Part shown: positions 10,716 to 20,973 of the stretch, piece after piece
How the letters are laid out: each line of letters opens with the position of its first letter
How positions within the stretch are numbered: position 1 is the first letter of the stretch
Assembly (NCBI GenBank): GCA_029532625.1
Contig: JARFXM010000006.1
Coordinates: forward strand, 744,001-808,000
Reading direction: 5' to 3'
DNA from: Lomentospora prolificans
Taxonomy: Eukaryota; Ascomycota; Sordariomycetes; Microascales; Microascaceae
Length of the DNA: 64,000 nucleotides
Position numbers and translations under genes: made by a program
Notes under the pieces: generated by a model
What the model was told of the DNA's origin: nothing
Database searches by the model: none
The model's input: only the letters and a program-made list of their open reading frames with translations

Positions 10716-13214
10716 ATGAGCGTGGGGAGTCAATCGCTGGAAGAGAAGCACCAATACTTCCAGCAACTCGACACGCTCCTAGGTAAAGGGGCCTACGACG
10801 CCGATGTGAGCTCCGACGAGGACGCTCTCGACCAGGAAGAAGAGGCGTTCCGGAAAAAGTGCCGCGGGTTCCGCAATAAGGTCTCCGTCAATATCGGCAC
10901 GCCACCGAATACTTCGCAACCCAGTTCTCAGCCGCAGGAGAGGCAGCCGCAGAGTTCGTCGCAGTCTTCGCAGAGAGGGTCGCGGCCGACGCCCGGGATT
11001 CTTCCAGAGAGGGTGGTTTCCGCGCCGTTGCCAACCACGATCAAGGCGACGCCTGCGAGTGAGCATCTGAGGCGTAGGGCTCCGGAGACGATTGATCTGA
11101 CGACGTCGTTTGTGGAGGAGACACCTATTCCTGTCCCCGAGTCTGTCGCGCCGGCGGCCAAGATCTGCGGGTTGCAGAGGAGCGAGACGACGCCGTTGCC
11201 GCGGAAGAGGGCTTTTCCTTCGCTTGGCCAGGAGAATTCCCCTTCCATACCCTTGGAGATGAAGAAGCGCAAGAGGACGGACCAGATTCGGCTGGTCCCT
11301 GAGGCGCAGCGCATCTTCTCGGGGCTCAAGTTCTTTTATATCCCCGACAATGATATTGCGCCTGTGAGAAGGGCTCGAATCAGGAAAGCTAGGGAACACG
11401 GCGTATCGTGGACGCGGGATCTTCGAGAAGCCACGCACGTTGTTGTGGACAAGCATCTCAAGTATAGCGATATCGAAGTGATCCTCAAGGACGGAAAGGC
11501 GTGCGAGGACGCTATTATTGTCAATGATGAGTTTCCTCTTGATTGCATCTCTTTCCGACACATGCTTAATCCGGGACAAGCGAAATACCAAGTGACTGGC
11601 GATCCCGCTCGAGAAACCGGTGGAAAGGCCACAATCCCGGGAGCCGACTCTACGCCTAAAAAAGAGTCACTTCCTCTAAAGCCACCTCCTGCCAACGCGA
11701 AGCGTTGGGATCATCTTCCCAATTTTGGTACTCCGTCTCAAGACTCTAGTACAACTCCCGCGGAGGATCCTGGCTCTGGAGCCCAGCTTGTCCCTCCCGA
11801 GCACATAATCATTTCGGATGATTCTCAACCAATCCTGGTTCCTTCTAGCGTTGAGACCTCTATGATCATGCCGCAGACCAAGGAGGTCGAGAAGGGCTCA
11901 CAACCAGGGAGAGACATGGTCGGAGACGAGTTGTCGGGATATATAAATATGATGCAGGAGTATAGAGGACTTCCACTCGACGACGACCATGACGATGGCG
12001 ATGTGCAATCTTTAGCCGGCGCGACCGCCGTCTCCTCTGAGTCCGAGAATGAAGGGGACAAGGGCTCAGGATCGGAAGAAGAATCACGGCGGAAGACACG
12101 TTCCTCAAAGAGAGCCAAGAAGAGCCTCAAGTTCGAGGAGCGCTTCGCGTGCAATCAGGCCGGGCCCAAGGACAAGGCAGATACTGGCCCGAATGCACGT
12201 ACAATTGAAATCCTCCAGCAGATGTGCACATATTATAGCCGCATGAACGATACCTGGCGCACGCTTAGCTACCGCAAGGCGATCAGGACGCTCCAGCGCC
12301 AAGAAGTCAAGATTCGCACGGCGGAAGAGGCAATGATGCTACCCAACATTGGAGAGCGGCTGGCGCAAAAGATCGAGGAGATTGTCACCACGGATCGGCT
12401 GCAGAGACTCGAATATGCCCAATTGGAACCTTTGGACGGTGCTCTGCAGCTTTTCCTGAATATTTATGGGGTTGGCCTTTCACAGGCGAATCGTTGGATA
12501 GCGAAAGGATATCGAACGTTGGATGATTTGCGCGAAAAGGCAAAGTTGTCGATGAACCAGAGGATCGGAGTAGACCATTACGACGACCTCAATACGCGGA
12601 TACCACGCCGAGAAGTGGAGGCCCTAGGCGACTTTATCAAGAAGGCGGCGAATAGGATAGACCCCGGCGTGGAACTCATCGTCGGAGGTAGCTATCGCCG
12701 TGGCGCCGATTCGTCTGGAGACATAGACCTTATCGTCACTAAGGCCGGCACAAAGTCTACGGCCGATCTAGCACCGTTTTTGGCGAGGCTAGTCGCCAAG
12801 TTGGAAGAGGAGAACTGTCTCGTTGCGACACTCGCCGCGTCGCATAGCCGGACGGATCCGAGCAAGTGGCACGGCTGCTGCGTGTTGCCCCCGACCCCAT
12901 CCATCAACGTGGATCCCGTGACGAAGGCGTATCGCGGCATCTGGCGAAGGATCGACTTTCTCCTCGTTCCCGAATCCGAGATCGGTGCCGCGCTAATTTA
13001 CTTTACCGGCAACGACATCTTCAACCGCAGCATGCGTCTACTCGCCTCGAAGAAGGGAATGCGGCTGAACCAAAGAGGGCTGTTTGACGGCGCCTTGAGG
13101 GGCCCCTCGAGGCAAAAGATCACGGAGGGGAAGCTGGTGGAGGGCCGGAACGAGAAAAGGATATTCGAGATTCTGGGGGTGAAATGGAGGGAACCTCACG
13201 AGAGGTGGTGTTAA
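10716..13214 (+). CDS. pol4: DNA polymerase of family X (Pol4, lambda/mu-like)
   Basis: One uninterrupted exon, 832 residues. It should fill gaps during non-homologous end joining and base-excision repair in the nucleus. An N-terminal BRCT domain spans about residues 198-292, for binding Ku/ligase IV partners. A long Ser/Pro/acidic linker follows. The 8-kDa/fingers region starts near residue 495, with two helix-hairpin-helix motifs (PNIGERLAQKIEEIV and IYGVGLSQANRWI). The palm has the family signature GGSYRRGADSSGDIDLIV. The metal-binding aspartates are D669 and D671 (GDIDLI) and D747 (RRIDFLL). The thumb carries the YFTGNDIFNRSMR motif. It is longer than yeast Pol4 because of the linker, as is usual in moulds. 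The TAA stop is followed at once by a G15 run. Confidence 0.95.
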   Translation: MSVGSQSLEEKHQYFQQLDTLLGKGAYDADVSSDEDALDQEEEAFRKKCRGFRNKVSVNIGTPPNTSQPSSQPQERQPQSSSQSSQRGSRPTPGILPERVVSAPLPTTIKATPASEHLRRRAPETIDLTTSFVEETPIPVPESVAPAAKICGLQRSETTPLPRKRAFPSLGQENSPSIPLEMKKRKRTDQIRLVPEAQRIFSGLKFFYIPDNDIAPVRRARIRKAREHGVSWTRDLREATHVVVDKHLKYSDIEVILKDGKACEDAIIVNDEFPLDCISFRHMLNPGQAKYQVTGDPARETGGKATIPGADSTPKKESLPLKPPPANAKRWDHLPNFGTPSQDSSTTPAEDPGSGAQLVPPEHIIISDDSQPILVPSSVETSMIMPQTKEVEKGSQPGRDMVGDELSGYINMMQEYRGLPLDDDHDDGDVQSLAGATAVSSESENEGDKGSGSEEESRRKTRSSKRAKKSLKFEERFACNQAGPKDKADTGPNARTIEILQQMCTYYSRMNDTWRTLSYRKAIRTLQRQEVKIRTAEEAMMLPNIGERLAQKIEEIVTTDRLQRLEYAQLEPLDGALQLFLNIYGVGLSQANRWIAKGYRTLDDLREKAKLSMNQRIGVDHYDDLNTRIPRREVEALGDFIKKAANRIDPGVELIVGGSYRRGADSSGDIDLIVTKAGTKSTADLAPFLARLVAKLEEENCLVATLAASHSRTDPSKWHGCCVLPPTPSINVDPVTKAYRGIWRRIDFLLVPESEIGAALIYFTGNDIFNRSMRLLASKKGMRLNQRGLFDGALRGPSRQKITEGKLVEGRNEKRIFEILGVKWREPHERWC

Positions 13215-13229
13215 GGGGGGGGGGGGGGG
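13215..13229. repeat. G15 homopolymer abutting the pol4 stop codon
   Basis: Fifteen consecutive G start on the first base after the TAA of pol4. They would be in the pol4 3' UTR. Confidence 0.95.
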
Positions 13230-13581
13230 ATCTAGGAGGCATGCCGAAGGCCTCAATGGGTTACGACGTTCTGGAAAAAAACATGGCATAGAGCGGTTTG
13301 CGTTGGAATAACCTGTGTTAGGATTAATATACCCTGGTATTGTAAGAGAGCTGGCCCTCTTCTTCTTCATCGTATATAATCTCGTGGTATCTTGATCTCA
13401 AAGTAGTCATGGATCCTATCTGAACATTGCCAAAAGAAGAAGCGAAACTAGAGACCGAAAATAAGAAGGAGAGAGAGAAGTATATAAAAAAAGAAATAAA
13501 AACACACCCTTGGTAAACCGAACAACCTGTATAAACACATAGCTCCCATCTTGTTACCTCTTTTGGCTCCAAACACATCAA
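13230..13581. other. Convergent 3' intergenic spacer pol4/sec10
   Basis: About 350 AT-rich bases holding the two 3' UTRs. No gene or structured element was recognised. Confidence 0.75.
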
Positions 13582-16230
13582 CTACAAACTCGCCAGTACG
13601 CTCTGAATCCCCACAGACGATGAGTCGTCCCGCTTCTGCACAAACGCCCTAAAGTCCGCCTTGGCCAGCTTCCTGCCGACGCCGGCGGGGCCCGCGGTCA
13701 AGGTCCTGGACTTCTCCCGGAGGGCCTCTGGGCCGACGATGAAGAGGGAGCCGACCTCTGTGAGGACCTCGACGGTGGCCTCGACGTTTTTCGTGAGGGG
13801 CCACTCCTTGAGGGTGGAGACGTACTTGGAGAGGTCCTGCGTGGCCATGAGGCCGCCGGTGGCGTTGACCTGGAACTTTTTGAAGTGGTCAAAGAGGAGC
13901 TTGAGGACGGCCTGCGCGAGTTCGCTGGCGAAGGCGTCGAGGTTGTGGCCGTCGACGGCGAGGCGTGCGTGGTTGTTGACGCGGGCGAGGAAGGAGCAGA
14001 TGGACTGGCAAGTGGGGGTCTGGAACGAGTCGAGCTCGCCGTCGCGCGGGCGGAAGTCGAGCTTCTTCTGGCCGTTGAGGGACTTGGCGACCCAGTTTGC
14101 GACGACGGTGACGGAGGACTTGATGACGCTGTTGGCCTTTTGCTCGATGCCGTCGATGCCGAGGCGCTTCTGGGCCTCCATGTTGCGGCGGACGGTGGTG
14201 TTGGACTCGGCGAGGCGGATGAGCACGGTGGAGATGAAGCGGTCCATGACGTTGGTGATGATGACGGCGGGGCGGATAGAAGGGAGGTAGGTGAGGTCGG
14301 GTTCGGTCCTGGCGTTCTCCTGGGACGTGGCCTGATCAAGAGCGGCCTCGAGCGCCGTCTCGACGTACACCTGGCCCATGCTGTTGAGGAGGAGGTTGAG
14401 CAGGATGCTGACGTCCTTGGGGGTCTCGCTGGCGGAGCCGAGCTCCAGAGCTCTCCTGACGCTCTCGGCGAGCCACTTGATCATGCGCTTGGCGTACTCG
14501 ATGCTCAGCACGCCGTCCTGCTCCGACACCTCGATCTCGTTCTTGGACTGGTCGTCCTTGAGGCCGGCGATGCGGAGCATCATCGCCTTTTGCGTGACGG
14601 TGAGGTCGGACGACTCCAGGCGTTCCATGTAGGCGTCCTTGGCGGAGGCGAGGAGCTGCGTGCCCTGTTGCGCGAGCGAGGCCATGAAACCCGTGGGTGT
14701 CTTCTTCCTCCTGGAATGGTAGATGGTGAACTTGAGGAGCAGCGAGTTGTAGAGCTCCTCCAGGTTCTTCTTTTCGCGGTCAATGTACGAGTTGCCCACG
14801 AGGTACGGCACGAACAGCTCCTCCAACTGCTGGTCGAGCGTTTGCGAAATCTGGGCCGAGCACGGCTCCGGGTGCTCCGTGAGTCCGTGGGACTTGAGGT
14901 CCTCTACGAGCGAGTTAATGTAGCTCCGCGAGGAGTGCAACGTGCGTAGGAAGGCGAGCGTGGAGATGGTGTTGGCCTTTTCCAGAACGGCCTCGAGCCT
15001 CTGCTGAATGGACTGCTGGAAGACTCGCTGGATGAATTTGGCCAGCACGGTCTCATAATAAGGGAACGCCCGCTTGATGATGAACGACTCCTCCTGCATC
15101 ACGATCTTGACCTCGTCCACAAGCGATTGCAGGCTCGGCTCGACGCCCGGCGATTCCGAGTCGGGATCCGCCACAGCGTCCCACGTCCCGGAATCCGTCG
15201 TAACCTCGTCGTTCACGAGCTGGTCGCGGTCGATGAAGAACTGGTGCTGGTTGACAAACGCCGCAATCACGCTCGCACCGCCGTTAAAGTCGTGGAGCAC
15301 CTTTGCGCATTCCATCATGTCCTCAAAGTTCTGGCGGCGGTAGCTGTTGTTGAACTGCTTAAGTAGGTCCTGCTCCAGCGTCTCGCTAAACTTTTCCAAG
15401 ACCTCCCTCGTGTTGTGGCTCTTGCTCGCCCCGTTGGCTGCGCCGTTCGGCGTCCCGTTCCTCGTCCCGTTGGCCTGGCCCCACGACGCGGGATCGAGCC
15501 GCTGGCTGATGCGCATCAGCTGGCGGGAGATGACGGCGCAGCGGACCTTGCTCTCGGCGTTGCCCTGCTTCTGGATATCTTCGAGGGAGGTAAGCTGCCC
15601 CGTTTCGCTAAGCTCCTGCCAGCAGCGGATCAAGAAACCGGCGTCGCGGGCCCGGCGTCGTTTCCGGTCGAGCTCCTCGAGCCTCTCGCCGATCTGCACA
15701 GCGGCGGTTCCGCCAGCACCATCCTTGACGCTGCTTCCCGGAGCATTCCCAGCGCCGGGGTTGTTGAGGGAGATGTTGAGGGTTTCGAAGGCTTCGATGG
15801 ACTGGTCGAGTTTCCGGCCAAGCGTGTCGAGAGTTTGGTTATGGGCGATCTCGGCGCGGCGCACCTGCGACGTGAGTTCGGATTCCCTCTCCTGGAGGTC
15901 TTCGGAGAGCTCGCCGAGCTGGGCTAGGGCATCTGCAATAATTGGCGATTAGCATGCGCCGGGCACGCGCGGAGGGAAGTCTACCAGGGGGGGGGGGGGG
16001 GGGGGGGGGTGACCCTCGAGTTGCGTACTCTCAAATGTGCGGATTAAGGGTTTGGGGTCGAATTGAACCTGCGCAGGGCCTGATCTCCTGTTGACGGGCA
16101 CCGCGGTATTCGCTAGGTTGTCGATGAAATCGCGGACTGTAAAGTCTTTATTGGAGAAATCCTCCAAGGTGAAACTGGGCCCTCTAGGGAAGAGGGTCTT
16201 GGCCGTGGACCCTGCCCGCTCCATTGCCAT
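13582..16230 (-). CDS. sec10: Exocyst complex subunit Sec10
   Basis: Two exons on the minus strand: 16230-16029 and 15932-13582, joined in phase 1. The 96-nt intron has a GTACGC donor, a GCTAAT branch point and a TTGCAG acceptor. The 850-residue product matches Sec10 length. Sec10 is part of the octameric exocyst that tethers secretory vesicles at growing hyphal tips and septa. The N-terminus has the fungal Sec10 start (LFPRGPSFTLEDFSNKDF). A coiled coil then leads into the CATCHR-like helical body, with GFLIRCWQEL near residue 170 and the conserved AFPYYETVLAKFIQRVF and FLRTLHSSRSYI stretches. ATG 16230 and ATG 16224 are both possible starts. The intron contains a 23-base C run on the coding strand just after the donor. 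The gene is divergent from nus1 and convergent with pol4. Confidence 0.95.
15987..16009. repeat. G23 homopolymer inside the sec10 intron
   Basis: Twenty-three G on the plus strand, read as C23 in the sec10 pre-mRNA, starting about 19 nt after the 5' splice site in a 96-nt intron. Confidence 0.95.
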
Positions 16231-17500
16231 CTGTTCTGCTCAGGATGCAGGGTGTACCATGGCGATGGGGTGGAGGAGGGGAGAGTACACCGAAAGGGAA
16301 GCTCGGTTTGGTCTGAGGGTTCGTGTCGGGTCGATTGGGGTTGGTGGAGATGGTGTCTCCTGTCGAGCTCGGTTCAGGTGTCGATTGAGCTGGCGGGGAG
16401 CGATAGAAACGGTGGTGTCAAGTCGACCCCTGCCAGATGGCGGTTTTGGTACATTCGCTGGCTAGAGTTGTGTGGACAGGGTGATGCTAGCATATGTACC
16501 TTCGTAGCCAGCCAGCCGTACATTCATTGCCCAGCCAGCTGGCTCTAGCCACAGCAGGCTGGCCATTGATCACGCTAGCCACTATTATAGGCCAGGCCAC
16601 GCAACTAACTGCCTGGCCTGTGTACTCGTCCACTGTATAGCGAGGCAACTTAGTGCCAGCTAACTGCCAACCTCGCGCCAGCCAGCTGGAATTGATCCAA
16701 CAGCCGACAAGACTGTCCCCTCAGCCACTACATGTACCCACCACCAGACTAACGACCGGTGCTGTTGTTAACTACAAACGCAGCCCACCAGCCAGCCAGC
16801 CAGGCTAAAACTAATAAGGGTGCCCCGAATTAAGGGCGTCGCCTTCTGAGCCTCCAGCGCCACAGCCAGCGACCGCTTGAATAATGACGTGTGCTGTACA
16901 GATCAGCTCCGCGTGGCCACAACCCAGTTCGTGGCAGCTTTTCGAGCCCGGATGCCGGCCCATGGCGAGGCGCCTTCCCCAAAGAGAATAGAGAAAGCTG
17001 ATTGTCTTGCAACTGAGCGAACACCTTGCAGGACTAGTAAAAAGCAGGGTTAACGCATCGAAGTCGGTGAGCTGGCCTGGAACTTCGGCGTTGGTGTCAC
17101 GTGTTTTTTCTTGTCAGACGTAACTCGCCCATCAAGCTGCCATGATTGCTTTCTCCTGACAGCCAACAAATCTCGAGGAAATACGAGGTGAGATGGTGAG
17201 AGCCAGGCCAGCCAAGCTTTCCCACTGCGCCACCGTCATTACGTGCAACGAGGGGTCTTGAAGACATATCCTAGTGGAGTTAAGCCCTTTATTTCTTATC
17301 TTTATAACGTGGACTTGTACAAACCCGACATCCCTTACCTCGCTATATTGCTCGACCCTGTCCAAGCAAAGAGCCATCCTGAAAAGAGCTTGGAGAGACT
17401 CGGCCGTTTGCGACGAGCTACCTCGACCGACGACCGACACACATACAACGCGTCCTCGACATCCTTAGTCTTACTATTTCCCCACGCAGTGTATCCGACC
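16231..17500. other. Divergent promoter region sec10/nus1 with dense CCAGC repeats
   Basis: 1.27 kb with no gene. From 16449 to 16810 it is packed with CCAGC/GCTGG words, including CCAGCCAGCC arrays at 16507-16518 and 16789-16802, the palindrome AGCCAGCTGGCT at 16533-16544 and a nine-tenths copy near 16680. This is one of the two densest fields of the motif in the window. A pyrimidine-rich leader precedes nus1. Confidence 0.75.
16533..16544. repeat. Palindrome AGCCAGCTGGCT
   Basis: Perfect 12-bp inverted repeat containing the recurring core GCCAGCTGGC, between the divergent genes sec10 and nus1. Confidence 0.9.
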
Positions 17501-18629
17501 ATGGCGTTGAGGTTACGCGACCGCAACCTCTATAGGGCAGACGAGAAGGAGAACCACCGTCTCCTCGGCGACGACGAGCGACAACGCCTTCTCAATGTAC
17601 GTAGCCCCTTCGCGAACGTCCACCCGGCCGACTCTTTCTAATTTACTTGCAGGACTACATGCCTCCCCCTCCCCCGCCGGAAAAGGTCAGCCCGGCAAAG
17701 ACTTGGGAAAAAAAGTCGACGCAGCCACCGAGGAACTCTCGCCTAGGCGTTCGCCGATTCCTGAAGAACCAGCTCCACCTCCTTATATTCGCCCTTTTGC
17801 ACTCGATATTCTCGTTATACGTGAAAATCCGACAAACGTGGAACAAAGTCTGCTACAGGATATCATCCATCATCTCGTACCATCACCGAACCCCCGAGCT
17901 CATCGAGAACGATGTCCGTGCTCTACGGCAGAAGCCGGAACACCTCAGCGCGATCCTCAACATGCAGGAAGATGGCCGGGCGACGGAGTTGGAGAGGCTC
18001 GTCAACGAGGCGGCGGATCTTGCGGTTTGGACCGCGTGCGCTGGTATTCCGGTGCTCTCCATCTACGAACGGTCGGGTATGAACGGGGCCCCTCTCCCTC
18101 CCCGCGATAGCGCGAACGTACTGACTCGAGATCTCTCTTAGGAACCCTCAAGCGTTACCTTCCCCAGATCCACCAGGCCATCCTCCAGAGATTCGCTTCG
18201 TATTTCGGCGAACACCATCCCGGTCTCACCGTCGCAGCTCCGCATACCGAACCGGTGGATTCCGCGCCCACCGGCACCTTCCCCGAGGGCAAACTGAATC
18301 ATCTCAACGTCATGTTCATATCCTACAAGGATGGCCGTGACGCCATGGTCGATCTCACCAAAACGCTGGCGGAGATGTCTCAGAAGGGCAAGCTCAACCC
18401 GGCCGACATCCACATCGACCTCATCGACGCCGAGCTCTCGGAAGGCATCATGCCCGAGCCTGACCTGCTCCTCCTCTTCAGCCCCCACGTCGAGCTCTAC
18501 GGCTACCCTCCATGGCAAGTCCGCCTCACGGAAATCTTTCACCTGCCCGACAACCAGGGCGTGGAGTACCAGGTGTTTATTCGGGGTCTGAGGAGATATG
18601 CCGCCGCACAGATGCGCCGCGGAAAATAA
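17501..18629 (+). CDS. nus1: Nus1 (NgBR) subunit of dehydrodolichyl diphosphate synthase
   Basis: Three exons: 17501-17596, 17653-18076 and 18142-18629. Introns of 56 and 65 nt have GTACGT and GTATGA donors; the product is 335 residues. Nus1 pairs with Rer2/Srt1 to make the long polyprenyl chain of dolichol on the ER membrane, the lipid carrier for N-glycosylation. A Pro-rich, basic N-terminus is followed by one hydrophobic segment (about residues 62-80) that should anchor the protein. The C-terminal half has the cis-prenyltransferase-like fold: VWTACAGIPVLSIYERSG, EPDLLLLFSPHVELYGYPPW and VRLTEIFHL. The extreme C-terminus ends in RRGK, matching the RxG motif that Nus1/NgBR contributes to the active site of the heterodimer. 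It lacks the catalytic Asp motif of Rer2, as expected for this subunit. Confidence 0.95.
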
Positions 18630-19381
18630 GACGATTTAAATGCATCCTTTTGTGTAGCTTGGGTGATGACGGGCGGGAACGGCACAAAATAGACGGCGGA
18701 GCAAGACGTATGTGTGCGTGTGTGAGGAAACTAGATGGATACCACCAACAGTTGTTGCATTCATGCGCTATGCGCCTCACTTGGAAGCGCCCAGTTTATC
18801 TTGTAGTATACCTAATGCGATAGTGATTATTACCTCTGACATTTCACCCTAACTTCCTGTGCGCATTTGTGCCGCGATGGTGCCGCGATGGTGCCGCCTT
18901 GGGCTTTGCAATTGACCGGAACGATGAGCATCGGGAACCGACGCTCGATTCAAGTTTGTACACTCATTCTCTACAGCCAAGTCCAAAAAGGAAGAAAGAA
19001 AGAAATCATATTCTCTCTGCATGCCCGGCTCTTGACGTCACAGAAAGTCGAGGTTTAGGCTATCCAGCCTTACACCGCCGTCGCAAGCTGATTCGCTCAA
19101 GCGTGGTCGCGACACCTTAAATTTTACAGCCTTGCTAATCCCCGCTCTCCATCTTGCTCTCCCATTGCCCATGACTCGAAGATAATTAATAGTAATTTCA
19201 CATCCCATCACGGCCCCCTGCTCAGCATGGAGGTACTTGGTCCCCGCCCCCATCTTGTAACTGCCCAAAAATTTCAATTTTATCCCATCCCTCCCGCCCT
19301 GTCACTCATTTTCCCAACCTGAGCACACTGCGAGGCCGGTCGCGTTAACCCATTCTTCGCTAGAATGCCGCCGAGTCCAAC
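18630..19381. other. Intergenic region nus1/trm5
   Basis: 750 bases with the nus1 3' UTR and the trm5 promoter. No other gene is seen. A seven-codon upstream ORF sits at its end. Confidence 0.75.
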
Positions 19382-19385
19382 ATGA
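19365..19385 (+). promoter_or_regulatory. Upstream ORF overlapping the trm5 start (ATGA)
   Basis: ATG at 19365 starts a six-residue peptide (MPPSPT) whose TGA stop (19383-19385) overlaps the trm5 ATG (19382-19384) as ATGA. If transcription starts upstream of 19365, ribosomes would either skip it or terminate exactly at the main start, a layout that permits reinitiation. The transcript start is unknown. Confidence 0.5.
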
Positions 19386-20973
19386 TTCAACTGCGGGCAC
19401 CCCTTGCGCGGGCCATGACCACGCTAGACCGGAGCCTCTTCTCTCAAAAGTTCCAGCTGGCCGCCGCCGCCGTTCGGGAGCCGCGCAACCTCGCCCGGTA
19501 CAGGAAGGATCTCATCCGGGAGTCCAGGCTGTTTAATCGGCCCGGGTTCAGCCCCTTGTTGTCGCATCCCGATCCCGAGCTGGCAAAGGCTGGGAGAAAA
19601 CTTTTGCTGCTGGATCCTAGGGTTAAGCTTGAGTGTGCGTATCGTTTCCTGCAGGATACATGTGGCGTCATTTACAGCTGTGCAAAGCATCGTGGACTGA
19701 CTCTTCGTTTTTCGTTTGAACTTGGTTTAGTGACGGAGACGTGGGGTGAGACGATACAACGCGGCCATAAGGATGAGGAGGTCGATGTGTTGCCGTATGA
19801 GCTTACGCTCGACTATAACAGGTGGACGTATCGTGAGTGAGTCTGGTGTCGGTCGTGGTGAATGACAAACTTACATGCGTTGCAGAGGAGGTGATTCAGT
19901 CTATTCTCCCCACAGAGCTTCATAACGAAGTCCCGTCCGGCTTCAACTCTGTCGGGCATGTCGGTGCGTTCAGAGAAACCCTGCCTACTCCTCCCCGTCA
20001 CGAGCACTCACACACCCGTACAGTCCACCTAAACCTCAGAGACCAATATCTACCGTACAAAAAGGTCATCGCGGACGTCATCCTAGACAAGACCCCGCGC
20101 TTCCGCACCGTCATCAACAAAATCGACACCGTCGGCCAAGAATCCGAGTTCCGTACCTTTAGCTACGAGGTCCTCGCCGGCCCAGACGACCTCAACGTCG
20201 AAGTCAAGGAGAACGACTGCGTCTTCAAGTTCGACTACGCCAAAGTCTACTGGAACTCCAAGCTCGAGCCCGAGCACACCCGCCTCATCAACAAGTTCCA
20301 GCCCGGCGAGGTCGTCTGCGACGTCATGGCCGGCATCGGCCCCTTCGCCGTCCCGGCCGGCCGCAAGGGCGTCTTCGTCTGGGCCAACGACATGAACCCG
20401 GAGAGCTACAAGTACCTGACCGAAGCCGTCAAGAGGAACAAGGCCGACCAGTTCGTGCGCCCCTTCAACGACGACGGCCGCAGGTTCATCCACCGCGCCG
20501 CCGACCTCGTGCTCGAGGCCTCCCGGAACGGCGACCACGCCCTCGTCCGCCCCAGGCCCAAATTCTCGCGGAGCAACCCTGCGCCGGCGCCGGAGCCCAC
20601 GCGCGTGCCCGTCCCGCCTACCATTTCGCACTTCGTCATGAACCTCCCCGGCTCGGCTACCACGTTCTTGCACTGCTACCGCGGCCTGTATGCCGGGAAG
20701 GAAGAGTTGTTTGCGCCTCATACGGCGACGAGACTCCCCGTCGTCCACGTCCACTGCTTCGCGCCTAAGCTCTCGGACGAGGAGGTGTTTGAGGACATTA
20801 ACAAGCGCATCTACGATGAGATAGGTGTCAGGTTGCCCGTGGGCAACGATCTAGATGCCGGACAGGTGTCTATCTACGACGTCCGGGACGTGGCTCCGAA
20901 CAAGCGCATGTTTTGCGCGAGCTTCAGGATACCTCCCGAGGTAGCCTTTGCGCCTCGAGAACCGGGCTCTTAG
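19382..20973 (+). CDS. trm5: tRNA (guanine-37-N1)-methyltransferase Trm5
   Basis: Four exons: 19382-19634, 19731-19832, 19886-19963 and 20024-20973; introns of 96, 53 and 60 nt; 460 residues. Trm5 transfers methyl from AdoMet to G37 next to the anticodon, preventing frameshifting, in the cytosol/nucleus and mitochondria. Visible motifs are ELTLDYNRWTY and the HLNLRDQYLPYKK segment of the D2 domain, the VYWNSKLEPEH stretch, the AdoMet loop CDVMAGIGPFAVPAG with ANDMNPESYKY, and the catalytic-domain HFVMNLPGSATTFL. The first 11 residues are basic and amphipathic (MIQLRAPLARA) and precede a second Met at 12, which fits a mitochondrial form from the first ATG and a cytosolic form from the second, as known for yeast Trm5; this is inference here. 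Introns 1 and 3 are multiples of three and free of stops. Confidence 0.94.

Noticed and set aside
13885..14949. 354-codon ORF antisense to sec10
   Set aside because: Composition is the mirror of sec10 coding sequence (Glu/Val/Gly/Asp-rich) with no motifs.
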